Positions 22,350 to 30,027 of a stretch of 45,916 bases of DNA are shown here, one piece after another (position 1 is the stretch's first letter; every line of letters begins with the position of its first letter). This stretch comes from Calorimonas adulescens (GTDB lineage Bacteria > Bacillota > Thermoanaerobacteria > Thermoanaerobacterales > UBA4877): the NCBI RefSeq assembly GCF_008274215.1, contig NZ_VTPS01000020.1, positions 1 to 45,916 on the forward strand. The letters are read 5' to 3'. Under the pieces are notes generated by a model that was not told the origin of the DNA, ran no database searches, and saw only the letters and a list, made by a program, of their open reading frames with translations. A program made the translations under genes and the position numbers.

Positions 22350-23735
22350 ATGAAATACCAATTTCCAGAAGGTTTTTGGTGGGGCAGTGCCTCATCGGCA
22401 GCTCAGATGGAAGGAGCATCACAAGAAGGAGGGAAAGGTTCAAATGTATGGGACTACTGGTACACACAAGAACCCAATGTGTTCTATAATGGTGTAGGGC
22501 CTCAGACTGTAACAGACTTCTATCACAGATACGAAGAAGACATAAAGCTCATGAAAGAATTTGGCCACAACTCCTTCAGGACATCAATCTCATGGTCAAG
22601 ACTCATACCTGAGGGGAAAGGTGAAATCAATCAAGAGGCAGTAAAATTCTATAACAACGTAATAGATCAACTCATAGCTAATGAAATAGAACCGTTTATG
22701 GCCCTCTTTCACTTTGACATGCCGTGGGAGATGCAGAAGATAGGAGGTTTTGAAAACAGAGATGTAGTAGAAGCATATAAAGACTATGCCGGTGCGTGCT
22801 TCAAACTGTTTGGAGACAGGGTAAAGTACTGGTTTACATTCAATGAACCCATAGTGCCGGTAGAGGGAGGCTATCTAAACCAGACCCACTACCCACGCAA
22901 GCAGGACTTTAAGGCAGCCGTGCAGGTAACCTACAATACAATGATAGCCCAGGCGAAAGCCATAGAAGAATATAAAAAGCAGCATCAAAGTGGTAAGATA
23001 GGTGTTATACTGAACCTGTCTCCAGTATATCCAAGGAGCGATAATCCTTTTGACGAAGAAGCGGCCTACATAGCAGACCTGTTTCACAATAGAAGCTTTT
23101 TAGACCCGTCGATAAAAGGGGAATACCCTGAAAAGCTCATAGAAATAATAAAAAGATACAACCTTATGCCTGACATCCAGCCGGGAGACAAAGAGCTTAT
23201 AAGACAAAACACCATACAGATATTAGGTGTAAACTACTACTCACCGAGGAGAGTAAAGGCAAAAGAAACACTACCCAACCCATACTCCCCTATTACCCCT
23301 GAATGGTTCTATGACAACTACGAAATGCCGGGCAGGAAGATGAACCCGTATAGGGGGTGGGAGATATATGAAAAGGGAATATATGACATAATGATAAGGA
23401 TAAGAGACGAATACGGCGACATAGAAAGATACGTATCAGAAAACGGTATGGGAGTAGAAAATGAAGACAGGTTTATAAAAGATGGAATGGTACAGGATGA
23501 TTACCGCATAGAATTTGTAAAAGAGCACCTGAAATGGCTGTATAGATCCATTCAAGAGGGGTGTAACGTAAAGGGATATCATATGTGGACATTTATAGAT
23601 AACTGGTCATGGCTCAATGCCTTTAAAAACAGGTATGGCTTTATATCCCTTGATTTAAAGACGCTTAAGAGAACGCCCAAAAAGAGTGCTTACTGGTTTA
23701 AAGAGATGACAAAAAATAACGGTTTTGAAGAATAG
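22350..23735 (+). CDS. GH1 6-phospho-beta-glucosidase
   Basis: A 461-residue cytoplasmic glycoside hydrolase family 1 enzyme. The acid/base Glu166 is in FTFNEP and the nucleophile Glu364 in YVSENGMG. The N-terminal FPEGFWWGSASSAAQMEG is the family signature. The C-terminal LDLKTLKRTPKKSAYWFKEM has the Lys-rich phosphate-binding region expected of 6-phospho enzymes. It splits the phosphorylated disaccharide brought in by the PTS into glucose and glucose-6-phosphate (or an amino-sugar equivalent). It is the last gene of the operon, 15 nt after the MupG-like gene. Confidence 0.95.
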   Translation: MKYQFPEGFWWGSASSAAQMEGASQEGGKGSNVWDYWYTQEPNVFYNGVGPQTVTDFYHRYEEDIKLMKEFGHNSFRTSISWSRLIPEGKGEINQEAVKFYNNVIDQLIANEIEPFMALFHFDMPWEMQKIGGFENRDVVEAYKDYAGACFKLFGDRVKYWFTFNEPIVPVEGGYLNQTHYPRKQDFKAAVQVTYNTMIAQAKAIEEYKKQHQSGKIGVILNLSPVYPRSDNPFDEEAAYIADLFHNRSFLDPSIKGEYPEKLIEIIKRYNLMPDIQPGDKELIRQNTIQILGVNYYSPRRVKAKETLPNPYSPITPEWFYDNYEMPGRKMNPYRGWEIYEKGIYDIMIRIRDEYGDIERYVSENGMGVENEDRFIKDGMVQDDYRIEFVKEHLKWLYRSIQEGCNVKGYHMWTFIDNWSWLNAFKNRYGFISLDLKTLKRTPKKSAYWFKEMTKNNGFEE

Positions 23736-23851
23736 GTTTATTGCATAAATATTTTTATTTGAATAACTGCAATAAATTTAATTATACCATTTCTCCATTC
23801 ATAACTTTTTTGCACCTTAAGTATAACAAAGGAATGTGAGTTAAAATTTCA

Positions 23852-23895
23852 ATATAAGGAGGTATCCAGAATAGGATACCTCCTTATATATATGC
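23852..23895. terminator. Bidirectional terminator
   Basis: A perfect 16-bp stem (23852-23867 with 23874-23889) ends both the sugar operon and the convergent fluoride operon. Confidence 0.85.
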
Positions 23896-23925
23896 AGGCA
23901 TATTTTATGCTCAGATTACCCGGTA

Positions 23926-24279
23926 TTAGCTGTTTCCGGTTTTGTTAGTTGGGGAATACTTTATTATTTCTACATCCTGGATAACTATCATCAATCCCTC
24001 TTGAATCATTTCATCTAGTACATCTATAATTTGCATTATTTTCTCTTCCTTATCTACTATTTCTATGACAATGGGAAGGTCTTCAGATAACCTGAGTATT
24101 CTTGAGGTATGTATTCTACTATTAGCACCATAACCCTCTATGCCCCTGATTATAGTGGCACCGGCCATATTGTTTTCCTTTATTTTCTTTAGTATAGCAT
24201 GATAAAGAGGTTCCCCATGCCAGTGGTCTGATTCCCCTATAAATATTTTTAATAACTTACCCTTGCCCTCAATTTTCAA
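23926..24279 (-). CDS. DUF190 protein of the fluoride operon
   Basis: A 117-residue protein of the DUF190 family, which resembles PII-like regulators in fold. The run GKLLKIFIGESDHWHGEPLY, GATIIRGIEGYGANS and PIVIEIVDKEEKI are typical. The TTG start at 24279 is chosen because GGGGGTGA (24292-24285) precedes it by 5 nt; an ATG at 24294 overlaps that site. DUF190 genes are frequent partners of crcB and probably tune or accompany the channel. It lies just downstream of crcB and so under the same fluoride riboswitch. Confidence 0.85.
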   Translation of the reverse strand: MKIEGKGKLLKIFIGESDHWHGEPLYHAILKKIKENNMAGATIIRGIEGYGANSRIHTSRILRLSEDLPIVIEIVDKEEKIMQIIDVLDEMIQEGLMIVIQDVEIIKYSPTNKTGNS

Positions 24280-24300
24280 AATGTTCACCCCCATAAAGAC

Positions 24301-24678
24301 CTATGCCAGTATTTGAGCACAAATCCTTCCAAGCCATACAGCCGTTATACCCAATCCTATGTTCAAGAGTATATTTATAAGTGCCAAAACATTACTACCA
24401 TCACTGAGCATGATAGCTGTTTCATAACTAAGGGTGGAAAAAGTCGTAAAACCTCCCATAAAGCCAGTGGTCAAAAATATGCGGAGTTCGGCTGATAAAG
24501 GGAACACTGCCGTAGCAGCCTCCATAATAAAACCTATAAGGAAACACCCTGACACGTTTACCAGCAAAGTGCCCATTGGTATATTACTGCTAAAATAAGT
24601 CTCGGCCCATCCTGAAATTAAATACCTTAGTATGGAGCCAATGAAACCTCCAATACCTACTAAAAGTACTCTGCCCAA
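24301..24678 (-). CDS. crcB: CrcB/Fluc fluoride channel
   Basis: A 125-residue membrane protein with four helices that exports fluoride as a dual-topology dimer. Signatures are LLVGIGGFIGSILRYL, the pore Asn41 in GTLLVNVSGCFLIGF, and the GFTTFST box at about 76-82. The start is TTG 24678, preceded by AAGGGGA. The longer frame from an ATG at 24747 begins inside the fluoride riboswitch and cannot be right. Expression is controlled by that riboswitch and its terminator. A single CrcB can form the homodimer. Confidence 0.92.
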   Translation of the reverse strand: MGRVLLVGIGGFIGSILRYLISGWAETYFSSNIPMGTLLVNVSGCFLIGFIMEAATAVFPLSAELRIFLTTGFMGGFTTFSTLSYETAIMLSDGSNVLALINILLNIGLGITAVWLGRICAQILA

Positions 24679-24700
24679 ATCATATCCCCTTTCGCTTAAA

Positions 24701-24778
24701 AATAAATAAACTCCTATTATGGCTCTTGCCGTAATAGGAGTTATCATCTGTAAGAACAGCTATAGTGAACTCCATCAC
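24701..24778 (-). promoter_or_regulatory. Fluoride (crcB) riboswitch with terminator platform
   Basis: Minus-strand sequence GTGATGGAGTTCAC (24778-24765) followed by GCTGTTCTTACAGATGA and AACTCCTATTA matches the fluoride aptamer, with GATGGAGTTC and a late CTCCT. AACTCCTATTA also pairs with TAATAGGAGTT to form a terminator with a T-rich tail (24742-24701). Fluoride binding would therefore prevent termination and turn on crcB. The match is by eye to the known consensus. Confidence 0.88.
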
Positions 24779-24788
24779 TTTTATGCCC

Positions 24789-24817
24789 ATTATAATATAG
24801 ATATGCCAATTTTTCAA
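24789..24817 (-). promoter_or_regulatory. Fluoride operon promoter
   Basis: On the minus strand TTGAAA (24817-24812) lies 17 bp from TATAAT (24794-24789), right before the riboswitch. Confidence 0.75.
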
Positions 24818-24860
24818 GTTTGTTTTCATGTTATTCATGTCAATATTTTTTAAAATATGC

Positions 24861-24908
24861 TTGCACGTGCGGGGAGATTATGTTAAAATAATAGTACAAA
24901 ATATTGTA
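24861..24908 (+). promoter_or_regulatory. yhf operon promoter with TACA-N6-TGTA dyad
   Basis: TTGCAC (24861-24866) lies 17 bp from TAAAAT (24884-24889). TACA-AAATAT-TGTA (24895-24908) covers the start site. The same spaced dyad recurs at 25879-25892 inside the operon. Both are likely YhfZ operators for autoregulation. Confidence 0.6.
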
Positions 24909-24927
24909 TATTGTATAGGTGATAGCT

Positions 24928-25860
24928 ATGATAGATAAGCAGCTCCTGACCAAAAACGGAATAGCGGTATTGAGACTTGCGAGGGAGTTAATTTCACTGC
25001 GGCCTGGCCAGCGCATAGAGACAGTGGGGGACTATGCTGATAAGCTGGACCTGGGTAGGGGTACAATACAGTCAGCCTTAAAATACTTAGAGGATTCGGG
25101 AGCAGTGAAGCTGGATGCAAGAGGTCACCTGGGAACGTATATAGAAAGTATAGAATATAAGAAACTGTGGGAGGTGGCAGGTCTAAGGAGCATAACGGGT
25201 GTTATGCCGCTGCCCTATTCCAGGAGGTACGAGGGCCTGGCCACAGGCCTATACAAGACATTTGAAAAGGCCGATATCCCCTTTAATATGGCCTACATGA
25301 GGGGAGGATATAGAAGGGAAGAGGCATTAGAGCAGGACAAGTATGATTTTGCTGTAATGTCTATGCTTGCAGCAGAACTCAATATAGCCTCAGGGAAGGA
25401 TATGGAGATAGCTATGGACTTTGGTCGATATTCTTACGTGGGAGGTCATAAGGTTCTTTTCTCAAATCCTAAAAACAATGAAATAATGGACGGTATGAAG
25501 GTTGCATTAGACAGTAGCTCTGTAGACCATTTCATACTTACATGTTATGAATGTGAAGGTAAACAGGTTGAGTATGTAGAATTGAGCTACAACCAGATTT
25601 TAAAGAGCCTTATGGATGGCAAGATTGATGCAGCAGTGTGGAATATAGATGAGGTGATAGACAGGGGATTGAATATACCGTATTATGACCTTAAAAATCC
25701 CAAGATATTTGAACTTAATGAGAAGGATACAGTGGCTGCTATAGTAGTAAAAAAGTCTAACTGGGGTATAGGCGGGATATTAAAGCATGTAATAGATAAG
25801 GACTTTGTGATGAATGTTCAGAATAAAGTGTTAGCAGGCGAGATACTTCCGGCATATTAA
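24928..25860 (+). CDS. yhfZ: YhfZ-type regulator of the yhf operon
   Basis: A 310-residue protein. The N-terminal winged helix-turn-helix of GntR-like type (about 10-68, core DYADKLDLGRGTIQSALKYLEDSG) is followed by a YhfZ-like substrate-binding-protein fold (about 85-305). The ATG at 24928 has AGGTGAT upstream; a GTG three codons earlier overlaps that site. The E. coli relative heads the yhfZ-yhfS group, and here too it precedes yhfU, yhfT, php, yhfS, yhfX and yhfW. It probably senses the pathway substrate and represses the operon through the TACA-N6-TGTA dyads. The ligand is unknown. Confidence 0.85.
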   Translation: MIDKQLLTKNGIAVLRLARELISLRPGQRIETVGDYADKLDLGRGTIQSALKYLEDSGAVKLDARGHLGTYIESIEYKKLWEVAGLRSITGVMPLPYSRRYEGLATGLYKTFEKADIPFNMAYMRGGYRREEALEQDKYDFAVMSMLAAELNIASGKDMEIAMDFGRYSYVGGHKVLFSNPKNNEIMDGMKVALDSSSVDHFILTCYECEGKQVEYVELSYNQILKSLMDGKIDAAVWNIDEVIDRGLNIPYYDLKNPKIFELNEKDTVAAIVVKKSNWGIGGILKHVIDKDFVMNVQNKVLAGEILPAY

Positions 25861-25874
25861 ATATTTTATATAGT

Positions 25875-25896
25875 AATATACAAAGTTCTGTATATT
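25875..25896 (+). promoter_or_regulatory. Second TACA-N6-TGTA dyad, between yhfZ and the PRD gene
   Basis: The 8-bp arms AATATACA and TGTATATT are separated by AAGTTC. The core TACA-N6-TGTA equals that at 24895-24908. It lies in the short gap after yhfZ, so an internal promoter or roadblock is possible. Confidence 0.6.
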
Positions 25897-25912
25897 GAAT
25901 GGAGGTGCTGAG

Positions 25913-26278
25913 TTGAACGCTATAGACAGGGTAAACATACTCTATGAAAGTGAGGTTATCTCAGCCGATGTGAAAGACACGGTGCTTAGGGTCATAGAAT
26001 GGCTTGGTGAGAGGAAGGTTGGCATAGACTCTGACAATGGGCAGATGTTTCTGACACACCTTGCCATGTCACTTGAAAGGGTTTGCAAAGGGGAAGAAGT
26101 GGATGCCCTGCCCGATGCAATGATGGATGAGGTCAAGTCCAGCAGGGGGTATATCCTTGCTTTAGAGTTTATTGAATATATGGAGGGTATACTAAACAGG
26201 AAGCTTCCGGAGAGTGAAAAAGGATATATACTTTTGCATCTTTCAATACTTCAAGAAAAGGAGGATCAGCATGATTAA
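25913..26278 (+). CDS. Stand-alone PRD-domain protein
   Basis: A 121-residue single PRD (PTS regulation domain). The helical pattern INRV-type start (AIDRVNILYESEVIS), FLTHLAMSLERV with a His at about 51, and YILLHLSILQE with a His near 112 are the two usual phosphorylatable sites. A TTG start at 25913 is chosen since GGAGGTG lies at 25901-25907. Such orphan PRD proteins occur with YhfZ-type operons in Firmicutes. It might bind YhfZ and relay PTS state. The last bases overlap the yhfU start (8 nt). Confidence 0.78.
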   Translation: MNAIDRVNILYESEVISADVKDTVLRVIEWLGERKVGIDSDNGQMFLTHLAMSLERVCKGEEVDALPDAMMDEVKSSRGYILALEFIEYMEGILNRKLPESEKGYILLHLSILQEKEDQHD

Positions 26279-26645
26279 GATTGCAGTAGGAGGGGCTATA
26301 GACAGACAGAAGGTGGCAGAGGCGATAAAGAAAGCAGGAGGTGATAGGGTAGAGGCAAAGGTTATGGCCGACATTGAGGCGGCCATGGCAGTCAAAAATG
26401 GCCAGGCCGAATACTACTTCGGTGCCTGTGCTACAGGTGGCGGCGGTGCCCTTGCTATGGCTATGGCACTTCTTGGGGCACAAAAGTGCGCCACTGTATC
26501 CATGCCGGGAAGGCCACCAAAGGAAGAAGAGGTTGTAAAGGTGGTAGAACAGGGCAAGGTAGCCTTTGGTTTTACCAATGACCACATCGATAGGGCAGTA
26601 CCTATGATTTTAAGTGCCATATTTAAAAAGAAGGGGGAACAGTAA
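26271..26645 (+). CDS. yhfU: YhfU-like protein (DUF2620)
   Basis: A 124-residue protein of the DUF2620 family. It starts MIKIAVGGAIDRQKVAEAIK and carries YYFGACATGGGGALAMAMALLG (about 49-70) and a C-terminal GFTNDHIDRAVPMI. The glycine-rich loop suggests nucleotide or small-ligand binding. The ATG at 26271 has AAAAGGAGG before it; a longer frame runs into the PRD gene. yhfT follows at once (the stop ends at 26645 and the ATG is at 26646). It probably works with the YhfT transporter; the biochemical role is unknown. Confidence 0.88.
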   Translation: MIKIAVGGAIDRQKVAEAIKKAGGDRVEAKVMADIEAAMAVKNGQAEYYFGACATGGGGALAMAMALLGAQKCATVSMPGRPPKEEEVVKVVEQGKVAFGFTNDHIDRAVPMILSAIFKKKGEQ

Positions 26646-27926
26646 ATGAATATTGTGGTAATTGCAGCTATAGGTGCACTGGCAGCTATACTGGCCCAGA
26701 AGGGTATAGCAGTGTTTAACGACGGGCTTCGTCCTATAATGCCTGAGTATCTTGAGGGAAGAATGACCAAGGCAGAGCTTGCTGCCACCAGTTTTGCCAT
26801 GAGCTTTGGACTTGTAATAGGTTTTGGCATACCGGTCTCCATTGGTGCAGCAATACTTTTGGTTCACAGCATACTTCTGGGTACAGACATCATTGGCACA
26901 TGGTCCCCGGAAGGCAACACAGGAAGCATCATAGCAGGAGTAATAGGGGCAGTATATGGTGTGGGGCTTTTGCTTGGACTTCAATGGATAGTAACCTTAT
27001 TTAAATCGTTACCAGTAAACATATTTGATGCCATGGGTGCAGTGGGTACACCGGTAGTGCTTGCCTTTGCAGCGTTTCCAGCCCTGGCTGTTGCTCTTCA
27101 ACATGGCATTTCAAATGGAATAATCACCCTTTCAATATCAGCGCTGGTCAGGATTCTGATTGTCAGATTCAGCCCGTTTGCAATTGGTGGAGCCAATATT
27201 TCATTAAATCCTGATGGGATGGCCATGTTAGCAGGTATGATTATGCTTATAATATATGGCGCTCAAGAGAAGGCCACAGATGATACTAACTTGGCTACAC
27301 TTTTTACTGGCAGGGTGGCAAGAATAAAGAAGAATGTATGGATACTTGCTGTAATGGGAGCACTGGTTGCTGCAGCAACAGCTATGCATCTGCTTGCAGG
27401 TGACCCTATTTCATTGAACCTTGTAAAAGAAACAAAGTACTCTGATGCAGCCTTAACCGCCCTGGCGAGGGCCATAGGATTTGTGCCTCTGGTAGGTACA
27501 ACAGCAATTTCTACAGGTGTATATGGCCCCGTCGGGATGACATTCATATATGCGGCAGCCCTGTTCTCAAATAATCCAATCATAGCTGCTGTGCTGGGAT
27601 TTGTGATAATCTTTGTAGAGGTGTATCTGCTGGGAGGCATAGCCGGTTTCTTGGATAGATTTCCAGGTATAAGGAAATCGGCAGATAATATAAGGACATC
27701 CATGAGTCAGCTATTGGAGATTGCCCTTCTGGTCGGCGGTATTAATGCTGGCAATACTATGATGTCGGGTCTTGGTATGTTCCTTGTAATAGGTATTTAC
27801 CTTTTAAATGAGATTGCAGGTAGACCAATAGTACGCATGGCTATAGGTCCTGTAGGTGCAATAATAGTTGGTATATTAGTAAATGTGCTGGCAGTAATTG
27901 GACTTTATATACCACCGGCTGCATAA
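26646..27926 (+). CDS. yhfT: YhfT-like membrane transporter
   Basis: A 426-residue integral membrane protein with about eleven to thirteen helices. The starting GALAAILAQKGIAVFNDGLRP and YLEGRMTKAELAATSFAMSFG are family features. The gene follows yhfU directly and precedes the pathway enzymes, so it should carry the pathway substrate. No ATPase or PTS partner is associated, but the pairing with YhfU and a PRD protein recalls small-subunit-assisted permeases. The substrate is unknown. Confidence 0.88.
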   Translation: MNIVVIAAIGALAAILAQKGIAVFNDGLRPIMPEYLEGRMTKAELAATSFAMSFGLVIGFGIPVSIGAAILLVHSILLGTDIIGTWSPEGNTGSIIAGVIGAVYGVGLLLGLQWIVTLFKSLPVNIFDAMGAVGTPVVLAFAAFPALAVALQHGISNGIITLSISALVRILIVRFSPFAIGGANISLNPDGMAMLAGMIMLIIYGAQEKATDDTNLATLFTGRVARIKKNVWILAVMGALVAAATAMHLLAGDPISLNLVKETKYSDAALTALARAIGFVPLVGTTAISTGVYGPVGMTFIYAAALFSNNPIIAAVLGFVIIFVEVYLLGGIAGFLDRFPGIRKSADNIRTSMSQLLEIALLVGGINAGNTMMSGLGMFLVIGIYLLNEIAGRPIVRMAIGPVGAIIVGILVNVLAVIGLYIPPAA

Positions 27927-27939
27927 GAAAGGTGATTTT

Positions 27940-28830
27940 ATGAACTCAGTTACAGGTAAACTAGAAAAATTAGGTAGAACTCTTATGCATGAACACCTGA
28001 CTATAGACCTATCGGCAAACAAGAATGAGGATGCAAGTCTCAATGATGAAGAGGCGATAGTAGAAGACCTCAAAGAGATAAGGAACGCAGGCATTGACAC
28101 CATAGTGGATGTGACCAATAGAGGTATGGGCAGGGATATAAGAAAGATGGCCATATTGTCTAAAGCGTCCAACATCAATGTGATAGCCTCTACCGGCTAC
28201 TACAAGACCCCTTACCTCCCTGATGAGGTGAGAAGCAAAAACTATAAGGAACTGGCCGGGATCATGATAAGTGAAATAAGAGAAGGTATAGATGGCACAG
28301 GTATTAAGGCAGGGTTGATAGGTGAAATAGGTACGAGTAATATCTTTACTGAGGAGGAAGAAAAGGTATTTATGGCTGCCTGCTATGCCCATAATGAGAC
28401 AGGAACTCCAATATATACCCATACAACCATGGGTAAATTGGCCATTGAGCAGCTTCAGTTTTTAAAGAGGAATGGCGTAAATCTAAGTAAGGTTATAATA
28501 GGGCATATTGATTTAAACCCAGACATGGATTACTACAGTAGGATACTGGACTATGGATGCTTTGTGGGTTTTGATACCATTGGCAAGCTTAACTACCAGC
28601 CTGACAAACTGCGTGCAGAAAATATATTAAGACTGGTTGACATGGGCTATAGGGACAGGATAGTCCTGTCCCTCGATATTACTAGAAAGTCACACCTTAA
28701 GAGGTATGGCGGTTATGGACATGGGTATATAATGAATACGTTTATACCGATGCTGCTTAAAAATGGTTTAAAACAGGAAGATATAGATAATATGTTGATA
28801 GAAAATCCCGCCCGTATATTTTTGACTTAA
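27940..28830 (+). CDS. php: Phosphotriesterase-homology protein (Php)
   Basis: A 296-residue TIM-barrel hydrolase of the amidohydrolase superfamily. Metal ligands are visible: His17 and His19 in LMHEHL, Glu in GLIGEIGTS (about 131, in place of the carboxylated Lys), His in YTHTTMG, His in IIGHIDLN, and Asp in LSLDIT. An ATG at 27940 has AAAGGTGA upstream; the longer frame overlaps yhfT. Members of the group act on lactones or phosphate esters rather than pesticides. It lies in the yhf operon between transporter and PLP enzymes, so it probably opens a ring or ester of the imported compound. Confidence 0.9.
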   Translation: MNSVTGKLEKLGRTLMHEHLTIDLSANKNEDASLNDEEAIVEDLKEIRNAGIDTIVDVTNRGMGRDIRKMAILSKASNINVIASTGYYKTPYLPDEVRSKNYKELAGIMISEIREGIDGTGIKAGLIGEIGTSNIFTEEEEKVFMAACYAHNETGTPIYTHTTMGKLAIEQLQFLKRNGVNLSKVIIGHIDLNPDMDYYSRILDYGCFVGFDTIGKLNYQPDKLRAENILRLVDMGYRDRIVLSLDITRKSHLKRYGGYGHGYIMNTFIPMLLKNGLKQEDIDNMLIENPARIFLT

Positions 28831-28934
28831 TGTTATAGTAACGAATTTTCAATCCACCAAATGCGTGTATGAAATTTTGACATACCATTGTGGTCTTAAT
28901 GTACGGGAGTCAAAGATAATATGAGGTGAAACAT

Positions 28935-30023
28935 GTGAAGACATTTCCATTAGAGTTTTTAACACTAAATGAGGCAAAAGAACTTCAGTTTAAACTGGTA
29001 GATACTATCACTCGCCACTTTACAGGTACTGATTTTTTAAGCATGGGTGACCTGGGAGTGGTGCCGGGCTATGGGAGGCCCACTGTCACGTCAAAGGTGG
29101 AAAGTGTCATAGCGGATTTCTTTGGTTCAGAGGATGCTGTACTGGTGAGGGGTGCAGGTACAGGTGCTATAAGGTTTGCTCTTCAGGCTTTGTTAAAGCC
29201 CGGGGATAGGGTGCTTATACACGATGCACCTGTTTATTCCACGACAGCTACTACGATGGAATACATGGGCCTTGAGCTTATAAGGGCGGACATGAACGAT
29301 ACAGAGGCAGTTTTGGAGGCATTGTCAGAAGATATAAAGGCGGTGTATATACAGCACTCCAGACAGAAGAGCTCCGATAGGTATGATATGTATGAGCTGA
29401 TCGAAGCTATAAGAGATGCCTCTAATGTTCCAATAATTACCGATGAGAACTATACGGTATTAAAGACCAGATATATAGGCACACAGGTAGGGGCAAATGC
29501 TTCATGCTTTTCATGCTTTAAGCTCTTGGGGCCTGAGGGTATAGGCTGCATAGTATGTGATAAAAATGTCGCTGATAGAATCAGGGAGATGAACTACTCA
29601 GGAGGTGGCCAGGTACAGGGGCATGAGGCTATGGAGGCACTTAGGTCCATGATTTATGTCCCGGTGATGGTTGCTATACAGGCAGAAGAGATTAACAAGG
29701 TAGCTGATGCAATAAATTCGGGTATGATAGAGGGGGCAAAGGCGGCATATATCACCAATGCCCAGTCCAGGACTATCCTTGTGGAACTCTGCGAGCCTAT
29801 CTCGGCTAAGGTTATAAAAGAGGCAGATAGACTTGGTGCAGCAACGCACCCTGTGGGTGCAGAGTCCAGGTACGAGGCTACTCCTATGTTTTACAGGGCA
29901 TCAGGTACCTTTATAAAAGATAACCCTGAAATAAAAGACTATATGATAAGGGTAAATCCCATGAGAGCTGGAAGTGAGACTGTTTTAAGGATATTGAAAG
30001 AGGCCATTGAGAAAGCCAGGTGA
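28935..30023 (+). CDS. yhfS: YhfS-like PLP-dependent fold-type I aminotransferase or lyase
   Basis: A 362-residue PLP enzyme of the cystathionine-synthase/aminotransferase fold. The Schiff-base Lys196 is in FSCFKLLGPEGIGC and the cofactor Asp170 in IITDENY. GAGTGAIRFALQALL (about 74-88) is the phosphate-holding loop. GTG 28935 is preferred, with GAGGTGA at 28923-28929 just upstream; another GTG lies at 28926. It overlaps no neighbour but is 104 bp after php. It acts in the yhf pathway on an amino-acid-like intermediate; the reaction is not known. Confidence 0.88.
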   Translation: MKTFPLEFLTLNEAKELQFKLVDTITRHFTGTDFLSMGDLGVVPGYGRPTVTSKVESVIADFFGSEDAVLVRGAGTGAIRFALQALLKPGDRVLIHDAPVYSTTATTMEYMGLELIRADMNDTEAVLEALSEDIKAVYIQHSRQKSSDRYDMYELIEAIRDASNVPIITDENYTVLKTRYIGTQVGANASCFSCFKLLGPEGIGCIVCDKNVADRIREMNYSGGGQVQGHEAMEALRSMIYVPVMVAIQAEEINKVADAINSGMIEGAKAAYITNAQSRTILVELCEPISAKVIKEADRLGAATHPVGAESRYEATPMFYRASGTFIKDNPEIKDYMIRVNPMRAGSETVLRILKEAIEKAR

Positions 30024-30027
30024 TGAC

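Noticed and set aside
24676-24747. crcB start at ATG 24747
   Set aside because: It lies inside the fluoride aptamer and adds a non-homologous N-terminus; TTG 24678 has a ribosome site and gives the normal length.
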